A DNA stretch of 12,815 bases from an uncultured Bacteroidota bacterium (GTDB lineage Bacteria > Bacteroidota > Bacteroidia > Bacteroidales > SZUA-534). Of the stretch, positions 7,757-12,815 are shown piece by piece. Each line of letters begins with the position of its first letter. The first letter of the stretch is position 1. The notes under the pieces were generated by a model. It was given only the letters and a program-made list of their open reading frames with translations. It did no database searches and was not told the origin of the DNA. Both the position numbers and the translations under genes were made by a program. The stretch lies in contig CALBPW010000492.1 in the NCBI GenBank assembly GCA_937899145.1, forward strand, positions 1 to 12,815, in the 5' to 3' direction.

Positions 7757-9431
7757 TTAATTTGTCATTTTCATCTTGACCAATCATTTGCGCGCGTTTC
7801 CATTGCTCAAGTGCATTTTCAAATTCATTGTTAAAATACAAAATATCGCCATAATGTTCAATTATTACCGCACTACGCGTAACATCAAGGTCAACAGCTC
7901 GTTTGATATAATCAAGCGCCGATTTGTAATTTTGCATTTTAAAAAGAATCCAAGCGTATGTGTCTAAATAAGTCGGGTTGTTTGGTTCAACTTTTATTGT
8001 TTTGAACGACATCTGCTCTGCCTTGCTCAAATTTTCTTTATCAAGCGAAAGATAATAACTATAATTGTTTAAGACCATAAGATTATCTGGCTCAATTTCA
8101 AGCAGTTTATCATAATAGAAATAGGCATCTTGCTTGTTATCCAAGCGATAACTGACTTCGCCCAAAAATGTCAAATAATCTGCTTGAAGGGGGTCATCTT
8201 TTGATATAAGCCGATAACCGAATTCAAGTGATTTTTTAGCATTATCAATCTTAGATAACTGAAGTGAACTTATACCATTCAACAAATATAAAAATGGCAT
8301 ATTCGGAAAATATTGAATTGCCTCACTACTATGCTTAAACATTGATACCCAATCAAGAAGTTGATTATCAATAAGTAATAATTGTTCCCAAACTTGATAT
8401 TTGTCTTTTCGTGTTTCGATAACTTTATTAAGCGCAAGCCGGGCAATATCAATATTACCTAAACCCATCTGAAAGTTAGCATAAATTGAATTAACATCAG
8501 GGTCGTCGGGATGAGTTTTGAGCAGCACTTCACACAATTTTAACATTTTTTCTAAATCATCCGGCGAATTTGAGATTTGCATTTGTGTCACCAAAATGTT
8601 CACCTTGGCTTGCGGATTAACCTCTTTAGATTGAAAACCGATATAAAGTTCATCATAAACTTTTTGCTTGTCTTTAAGATAAGAATAACAAAGAGCCAAA
8701 CCAATGTGCGCAAATCCGTCATCAGGATTTTCACTAATTATTTGGTTTAATATAGAAATTGATGTTTTCACATCATCATTCTGCATATAAAAATCGGCAA
8801 GAAGTCGTTTATATGCAACCTCGCCCGGATAAGCACTTATCAATTTATTTAGTTCAGCGGCAGCTTTTTTCTTGTTTCCAATTTGAAGATAAATGTTCTT
8901 TTTTTGAACTGAAATTGACTCATCAATGCCAAATTTTTGTTCAATCAAATCATAAACATTTATGGCTTTTTTATAGTTGTTTTCATTTATATAGACATCG
9001 GCAAGTGCCAAATAAAAATCAATTTCGGTTGGCTTTAACGAGATTAGTTTATTAAAAACTGCTTCAGCCTTAGTAAAATGTTTGTTGTATCCGTAGATGT
9101 GACCAGCTAAAAAAAGATACCATTCGTTGTCAGGAGAAAAAGCCAAACATTTATCAATATAATTTTCTGACAAGTCAAGTTCATTACGCTTTAGGTAGAT
9201 GGAAGCTAACCTATAAAGTATGAAAGGATTGTCGGGTTTTTGGTTTAAACAAAGTTGATAATAATTTTCTGACAACTCATAATTTTCATCAAGAAAACAC
9301 TTATCGGCCTCAAAAAAATTGTATGAATAGTTTATTTCGTCATCAAATATAAGTACATCAGAATCATTTACTTGCGCAGATGAAAACAAAAACAAAAATA
9401 TACTTAAAATGCAAATAAAACTTCTATACAT
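7722..9431 (-). CDS. Exported TPR-repeat protein
   Basis: The likely start is ATG 9429-9431, one base after the dut stop, with an AGGAAA purine run a few bases upstream. The frame is open further into dut, but the peptide from this ATG, MYRSFICILSIFLFLFSSAQ, is a complete signal peptide (cleavage after about Ala19). The 569-residue product is built of tetratricopeptide repeats along nearly its whole length, visible as recurring A..Y....Y..A......L...P pairs, for example NPFILYRLASIYLKRNELDL, YLALADVYINENNYKKAINV, LALCYSYL, and at the C-terminus TYAWILFKMQNYKSALDYIK and HYGDILYFNNEFENALEQWK. It should act as a periplasmic scaffold; the partner is unknown. A similar gene lies between dut and the DUF4292/M23 pair in other Bacteroidota (from memory), which suggests a conserved envelope module. 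Confidence 0.87.
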   Translation of the reverse strand: MYRSFICILSIFLFLFSSAQVNDSDVLIFDDEINYSYNFFEADKCFLDENYELSENYYQLCLNQKPDNPFILYRLASIYLKRNELDLSENYIDKCLAFSPDNEWYLFLAGHIYGYNKHFTKAEAVFNKLISLKPTEIDFYLALADVYINENNYKKAINVYDLIEQKFGIDESISVQKKNIYLQIGNKKKAAAELNKLISAYPGEVAYKRLLADFYMQNDDVKTSISILNQIISENPDDGFAHIGLALCYSYLKDKQKVYDELYIGFQSKEVNPQAKVNILVTQMQISNSPDDLEKMLKLCEVLLKTHPDDPDVNSIYANFQMGLGNIDIARLALNKVIETRKDKYQVWEQLLLIDNQLLDWVSMFKHSSEAIQYFPNMPFLYLLNGISSLQLSKIDNAKKSLEFGYRLISKDDPLQADYLTFLGEVSYRLDNKQDAYFYYDKLLEIEPDNLMVLNNYSYYLSLDKENLSKAEQMSFKTIKVEPNNPTYLDTYAWILFKMQNYKSALDYIKRAVDLDVTRSAVIIEHYGDILYFNNEFENALEQWKRAQMIGQDENDKLNEKVATHKYVE

Positions 9432-9432
9432 A

Positions 9433-9864
9433 TTATTTTCCTGTATGGCCAAAACCTCCTGCTCCGCGCTCTGTTTGGCTGATTTCATCTACCTCAATCA
9501 ATTCAGCATTTTCATGCTTTGCAATAACCATTTGGCAAATACGCTCGCCCGATTTAACAACAAATTCGGTTTGACTCATATTCATCAATATGACTTTTAT
9601 CTCGCCACGATAATCAGAATCGATTGTGCCAGGTGAGTTTAAAACAGTAATACCATTTTTTATTGCCAAACCACTACGCGGACGAATTTGCGCCTCATAA
9701 CCTACAGGCAATTCAATGTACAAGCCTGTTGGTATAAGTTTGCGTTCAAATGGCTGTAGAATAACATCTGAATCAAGAAAAGCACGTAAATCAAGACCAG
9801 CCGATGTTGACGTTTCGTAGGCTGGAAGAGGATTATTTGACTTGTTAATAATTTTTATCTTCAT
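9433..9864 (-). CDS. dut: dUTP diphosphatase (dUTPase)
   Basis: This trimeric enzyme hydrolyses dUTP to dUMP and diphosphate in the cytoplasm, which keeps uracil out of DNA and feeds dTMP synthesis. All five family motifs are in order within 143 residues: AGLDLRA (22-28), PRSGLA (62-67), [10 protein letters not shown] (79-88) with the catalytic Asp82 and the uracil-contacting Tyr85, RICQMVI (108-114), and the C-terminal [11 protein letters not shown] (132-142). Length and motifs are those of a normal, active homotrimeric dUTPase. The ATG at 9862-9864 overlaps the flippase TGA (ATGA, four bases), so translation is probably coupled. The stop is one base before the TPR gene. Confidence 0.97.
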   Translation of the reverse strand: MKIKIINKSNNPLPAYETSTSAGLDLRAFLDSDVILQPFERKLIPTGLYIELPVGYEAQIRPRSGLAIKNGITVLNSPGTIDSDYRGEIKVILMNMSQTEFVVKSGERICQMVIAKHENAELIEVDEISQTERGAGGFGHTGK

Positions 9865-11255
9865 ATTAGTTGTTTTATGTTTTTGCGTTCAAAATAATAT
9901 AAAACGCAAACGTAAATCAAAATAAATAAAGTACTAACTGCAATTGTAGAGTAAATATTATTGGTAACAAAAATTTTTCTGATATAAAGTGTTGCAACAG
10001 CTAAAAATGAATAAACCGATATTTTACCAACATCATAATTTACTTTATATACTTTTTGTCCCCAAAAATACGACACAACAACCATTACAAAATAACAAGC
10101 AAAAGTAGCAATTGCCGAACCCCAATAACCAATTCGTGGAATTAGTAAAACATTAAGCAACAATGTAATAACAACACCAATTATAGAAATTACTGCGCCT
10201 GATGATGTCATATTGTTAATCTTGTACCAAACTGAAAGATTATAATAAATACCAAGCATCATATTTGCAAGCAATATGATAGGAACAATTGGTAAACCTG
10301 AATGGAATTTAACACCAATAAAATATTTAAAAATATCGATATAAAGTGTTACTACTAAAAAGATCAGCAAGCAGAAAATGACAAAATAGTTCATCACCAC
10401 ACGATACGACTCTTTTGCATCAGCAAACTTCGATTTTTTGAAAAAATATGGTTCGGCCGCATAATTGAACATCTGAATAAAAATTGTCATAAGCACAGCC
10501 AATTTGTAATTGGCCGCATAAATACCAACTTGCTGCAACGCATCTAAATGAGGTGCCGAAAGATGCTTAATAAAGATTTTATCTGACACTTCGTTTATTA
10601 TACCAGCAATACCAATAATGATTAATGGCCAAGCATAATTTAGCAAAACTTTATATTTCGACAGCGATATTTTAAACTTAAAACTCTTATATTCAGGCAA
10701 AAGCATCAAAAATGAGAACAACGAAGCTACCATATTACTGATAAAAGCGTAGCCAACATTTATATTATCGTTGTAAAGCGATGCAAGAAATTCATTTTCA
10801 GACCCTTTACAAATAACGAAAAAGAAAATATTAAGCAAAACATTAATAGTAATGTTGAAGAACTTGATTAAAGAAAATTTAAGCGCACGATTTTGATTAC
10901 GCAATCGTGCAAACGGAATTGCTGTTATAACATCGAAAAAGATTATAAAACCAAAACAGATTATGTAATTTGTATTACTCTTATAACCAATAAGTTCGGC
11001 AATACCATTTTTACAAAAAAGCGCAAAAAGTAAAAAAACCGAAGCAAACAAAGCTGTGCTAAAAAGCGCATGGTTAAAAGTATCCGGTTCGTCTTTTTTA
11101 TCAATGCTATAACGAAAATAGGTTGTCTCCATACCATGAATCAACAACACAAGCAAAAGCGAAGAATAGGCGTAAAGTTCTGATACAGTGCCATATTGCG
11201 ATACGGAGAATATTCGTGTATAAAAAGGCGTTAACAACAGTTTTCTCAGAAGCAC
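9861..11255 (-). CDS. Wzx/MATE-like polysaccharide flippase, N-terminus lost at chimeric join
   Basis: About 464 residues of a polytopic inner-membrane protein with roughly a dozen hydrophobic segments. The opening block [25 protein letters not shown] is the family's typical first-helix end and loop (usually ...P-L-Y-T-R-x-F...E-Y-G), followed by GMETTYFRY. These features place it in the MATE/MOP superfamily of lipopolysaccharide O-unit and polysaccharide exporters, which move undecaprenyl-linked sugars across the membrane. The natural protein should begin about 15-25 residues earlier. The apparent GTG at 11253-11255 is only the first in-frame start-like codon before the join and is probably not real. 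No glycosyltransferase is nearby, so the substrate is unknown. It is the most upstream gene seen of the minus-strand operon; its promoter is not in the window. Confidence 0.85.
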   Translation of the reverse strand: MLLRKLLLTPFYTRIFSVSQYGTVSELYAYSSLLLVLLIHGMETTYFRYSIDKKDEPDTFNHALFSTALFASVFLLFALFCKNGIAELIGYKSNTNYIICFGFIIFFDVITAIPFARLRNQNRALKFSLIKFFNITINVLLNIFFFVICKGSENEFLASLYNDNINVGYAFISNMVASLFSFLMLLPEYKSFKFKISLSKYKVLLNYAWPLIIIGIAGIINEVSDKIFIKHLSAPHLDALQQVGIYAANYKLAVLMTIFIQMFNYAAEPYFFKKSKFADAKESYRVVMNYFVIFCLLIFLVVTLYIDIFKYFIGVKFHSGLPIVPIILLANMMLGIYYNLSVWYKINNMTSSGAVISIIGVVITLLLNVLLIPRIGYWGSAIATFACYFVMVVVSYFWGQKVYKVNYDVGKISVYSFLAVATLYIRKIFVTNNIYSTIAVSTLFILIYVCVLYYFERKNIKQLI

Positions 11256-11262
11256 CGGTTGA
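11246..11262. other. Chimeric junction between flippase and S41 protease
   Basis: The flippase on the minus strand and the protease on the plus strand are both N-terminally incomplete at this same place, with no promoter or intergenic DNA between them. A divergent pair in a real genome would need both starts and at least one promoter. Family-like protein resumes on the plus side at about DDYYEEVD (from 11261) and on the minus side at about [13 protein letters not shown]. Codon use and the apparent host group also change here. The exact join cannot be fixed. Confidence 0.88.
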
Positions 11263-12274
11263 TGATTATTATGAAGAAGTTGATTGTAAAGAATTATTAG
11301 AAGCTGGTATTAATGGTATGCTTAGTTACTTAGATGATGATTATTCACTTTATATGGATCAAGAAGAATCTAAATCATTTAATGAACAAGTAGAAGGTAA
11401 ATATACTGGAGTTGGTATTGAAATATTAATTCAACAAGATGGTTCTGTAATAATTAATAGAGTATTTGAAGATAGTCCTGCAGCAAAGGCTGGATTACAA
11501 AAAGATGATATTATTATTAAAGTTAATGGAGAAGATATAACTACTGAAAACGCTTATAATGTTCCTACAATGATTAAAGATTCTGGTAAAAGTGAAGCAA
11601 AAGTAACAGTTAAAAGAGATGATAAAGAATTAGATTTTGATTTAAAATTAGCGGTTGTTGATATTGAATCTGTTACTACTAAAACTTTTGAGAATAATGG
11701 TAAAAAAATTGGATATATTTATATGAGTATATTTGCTTCTAATTCATATGATCAATTTAAAAAAGCATTAACAAATTTAGAAAAAGAAAAGATAGATAGC
11801 TTACTAATAGATGTTAGAGGTAATTCAGGTGGTTATTTAGCTACTGTTACTGATATTGCATCATTATTCTTAGATAAAAATAAAGTTATTTATCAATTAG
11901 ATACTAAAGGTATAGTTGAACAAGTTAAATCAAAAACTTCTGCATCAAGGAGTTATGATATTGTTGTATTAGTTGATCGTGGTAGTGCATCTGCTTCTGA
12001 AATATTAGCTGCAGCATTACAAGAATCATATGGAGCTAAAGTAATTGGTACAAATTCTTATGGTAAAGGAACTGTTCAAGCAGCATATTCATTATCAAGT
12101 GGATCTATGGTTAAATATACAATTCAAAAATGGTTAACACCTAATGGAAATTGGATTAATAAAGTTGGGGTTACTCCTGATATAGAAGTGTTACTTGATA
12201 GTAATTATGTTGAAAATCCTTGTGATGAAACTGATACACAACTACAAGCAGCTATTACTGAGTTAAGTAAATAA
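11261..12274 (+). CDS. Carboxy-terminal processing protease (S41 family), N-terminus lost at chimeric join
   Basis: About 337 residues up to TAA 12272-12274. S41 proteases are secreted or membrane-anchored serine proteases that trim C-termini of envelope proteins. Order: a helical start ending INGMLSYLDDDYSLYM, a PDZ domain (GKYTGVGIEI to about LKLAVVD, bases about 11395-11655, with SPAAKAGLQKDDIIIKVNG), and the protease core. The catalytic Ser is the middle one of GSASASE (codon 11990-11992). The Lys is in GKGTVQ (codon 12065-12067), 25 residues later, the same spacing as Ser430 and Lys455 of E. coli Tsp, and the Gln follows four residues after. GNSGGYLATV is also typical. The expected signal or anchor segment is cut off. 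An apparent upstream extension of the frame to 11123 reads the antisense of the flippase and is not part of the gene. Two Trp codons are TGG and no TGA occurs in frame. Confidence 0.92.
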   Translation, partial: DDYYEEVDCKELLEAGINGMLSYLDDDYSLYMDQEESKSFNEQVEGKYTGVGIEILIQQDGSVIINRVFEDSPAAKAGLQKDDIIIKVNGEDITTENAYNVPTMIKDSGKSEAKVTVKRDDKELDFDLKLAVVDIESVTTKTFENNGKKIGYIYMSIFASNSYDQFKKALTNLEKEKIDSLLIDVRGNSGGYLATVTDIASLFLDKNKVIYQLDTKGIVEQVKSKTSASRSYDIVVLVDRGSASASEILAAALQESYGAKVIGTNSYGKGTVQAAYSLSSGSMVKYTIQKWLTPNGNWINKVGVTPDIEVLLDSNYVENPCDETDTQLQAAITELSK

Positions 12275-12282
12275 TAAGATTT

Positions 12283-12319
12283 AATCTACATATAATAAGT
12301 ATGTAGATTTTATTTTTTT
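12283..12319 (+). terminator. Rho-independent terminator after the S41 protease gene
   Basis: A perfect 10-bp inverted repeat (AATCTACATA at 12283-12292 and TATGTAGATT at 12300-12309) with a 7-base loop is followed at once by a T-rich run (TTTTATTTTTTT). It lies nine bases after the protease stop and before the clpB promoter, so it should end the protease transcript and insulate clpB. The stem is AT-rich, in keeping with the host's base composition. Confidence 0.85.
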
Positions 12320-12323
12320 ATAA

Positions 12324-12350
12324 TTAGCACTCTTACTTGACAAGTGCTAA
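12324..12350 (+). promoter_or_regulatory. CIRCE operator (HrcA binding site)
   Basis: TTAGCACTC, nine bases, then AAGTGCTAA. The consensus is TTAGCACTC-N9-GAGTGCTAA, so only one base of the right arm differs, and eight of nine positions are still symmetrical. HrcA is the heat-shock repressor of Firmicutes and many other bacteria. The operator covers the -35 box of the promoter, where bound HrcA would block RNA polymerase. It predicts that clpB is induced by heat or misfolded protein together with groES-groEL and dnaK. Confidence 0.95.
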
Positions 12351-12364
12351 AATAAGTGTATAAT
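12337..12364 (+). promoter_or_regulatory. Sigma-A type promoter of clpB
   Basis: A perfect -35 box TTGACA (12337-12342) and a perfect -10 box TATAAT (12359-12364) are separated by 16 bases. Transcription should begin near 12371, just where the Shine-Dalgarno starts, giving a leader of only about 14 bases. The -35 box lies inside the CIRCE operator, as expected for a repressed strong promoter. Confidence 0.9.
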
Positions 12365-12371
12365 GTTATCT

Positions 12372-12379
12372 AGGGGTGA
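12372..12379 (+). promoter_or_regulatory. Ribosome binding site of clpB
   Basis: AGGGGTGA ends five bases before ATG 12385-12387, a strong Shine-Dalgarno. It fixes the start at this ATG and shows that the missing N-domain is a property of the gene and not of a wrong start choice. No in-frame coding sequence for an N-domain could lie upstream, because the promoter and terminator occupy that space. Confidence 0.85.
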
Positions 12380-12384
12380 TAAAT

Positions 12385-12805
12385 ATGCATAAAAATTATA
12401 ATCAAGAAGAAGAAAATGTTTTAGAAAAATATGGTAGAAATATCATAGATGATGTAAAAAATGGAAAAATAGATCCTGTTATAGGTAGGGATGATGAAAT
12501 TCGTAGTATTACTAGAGTTTTATCAAGAAAAACAAAAAATAATCCAGTACTTATTGGTGAAGCAGGTGTAGGTAAAACAGCTATAGTTGAAGGGCTTGCT
12601 TTAAGAATAGTTAAAGGAGATGTTCCTAATAGTTTAAAAAATAAGATTATTTGGGAACTTGATATGGCTAGTCTTGTTGCTGGTGCTAAATATCGTGGAG
12701 AATTTGAAGAAAGACTTAAAAATGTTTTAAATGAAGTTAAAAAATCTGAAGGAAATATTATAATGTTTATTGATGAAATTCATACGATAGTTGGTACTGG
12801 TGGAG
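12385..12805 (+). CDS. clpB: ClpB disaggregase lacking the N-domain, 5' part only
   Basis: The first 140 residues of a Hsp100 AAA+ chaperone that, with DnaK, pulls polypeptides out of aggregates. After a short charged leader ([11 protein letters not shown]) it enters the first ATPase module directly: [26 protein letters not shown], Walker A GEAGVGKT (12556-12579; the usual Pro is Ala), [19 protein letters not shown] with the substrate-gripping pore Tyr, and Walker [10 protein letters not shown] with Glu codon 12775-12777. [23 protein letters not shown] favours ClpB over ClpC. Normal ClpB has about 150 N-terminal residues that are missing here; short ClpB forms of this kind are known in Mollicutes. 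Control by CIRCE agrees. The reading ends in adapter sequence; the rest of the gene is off the window. One TGG Trp codon, no TGA. Confidence 0.87.
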
Positions 12806-12815
12806 AGATCGGAAG
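12806..12815 (+). other. Illumina adapter read-through remnant (3' end)
   Basis: The last ten bases, AGATCGGAAG, are the start of the Illumina read-through adapter, in the orientation expected at the right end of an insert. Ten bases alone could be chance, but with the perfect 24-base adapter at the left end the reading is secure. The residues they would add to ClpB do not match the usual G-A/G-x-E-G-A-M-D continuation. Confidence 0.88.

Noticed and set aside
9432..9488. An earlier start of the TPR gene inside dut, adding 19 residues.
   Set aside because: The extra residues are charged and would bury the signal peptide that begins at ATG 9429-9431; that ATG lies one base after the dut stop, as is usual in this operon.
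11123..11260. An open plus-strand frame that would extend the S41 protease upstream by about 46 residues.
   Set aside because: These codons lie antisense to the conserved flippase N-terminal region, have no similarity to S41 N-termini or signal peptides, and cross the chimeric junction.
11246..11262. Horizontal transfer or a genuine recombination boundary between a Bacteroidota operon and Firmicute genes.
   Set aside because: Both genes are cut at the same spot with no promoter, repeat, integrase or attachment site, and adapters at the contig ends already show an assembly problem. An artefact is the simpler explanation.

Overview
This window is not one continuous piece of a genome. The first 24 bases match the 3' end of the Illumina TruSeq read-1 adapter, and the last 10 bases match the start of the Illumina read-through adapter. 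Between them lie DNA segments from what look like three different organisms, joined inside genes at about 293-303 and about 11246-11262. No classical mobile element, tRNA, rRNA or CRISPR array is visible.

Segment A (25 to about 299, minus strand) is very AT-rich. It encodes the C-terminal end of a protein with an RNA recognition motif that looks most like the TIA-1/RBP45/Nam8 type, so an AT-rich eukaryote is the best guess.

Segment B (about 296 to 11258, all minus strand, AT-rich) is a Bacteroidota (Bacteroidales-like) chromosome fragment. Read 5' to 3' on the minus strand it carries: a Wzx/MATE-like flippase (N-terminus lost), dUTPase (dut), an exported TPR protein, a DUF4292 lipoprotein, an EnvC-like coiled-coil protein with a degenerate M23 domain, a 1075-residue DUF4175-like membrane and coiled-coil protein, an RsbW-like ATP-binding protein, the rRNA endonuclease YbeY, and the tRNA-modifying enzyme MnmG (C-terminus lost). 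Neighbouring genes overlap by 1 to 35 bases or are one base apart, so this is a single, probably translationally coupled operon with only two non-coding bases between genes. It mixes envelope functions (flippase, TPR, lipoprotein, EnvC-like, DUF4175-like) with nucleotide and RNA housekeeping (dut, ybeY, mnmG).

Segment C (about 11261 to 12805, plus strand, AT-rich) comes from a low-GC Firmicute or Mollicutes relative that reads TGG as Trp and has no in-frame TGA. It carries a carboxy-terminal processing protease (S41, N-terminus lost), a rho-independent terminator, a CIRCE operator overlapping a sigma-A promoter, and the start of a clpB that begins directly at the first AAA+ module without the usual N-domain.

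The most important message for a reader is the chimerism. The apparent MnmG C-terminus, the apparent protease N-terminus and the divergent flippase/protease arrangement are products of the joins. Within the genuine segments the points worth attention are a YbeY with Asp in place of the third metal-binding His, an EnvC-like protein lacking all recognisable M23 metal ligands, a DUF4292 lipoprotein that looks LolB-like, and the N-domain-less, HrcA-controlled clpB.
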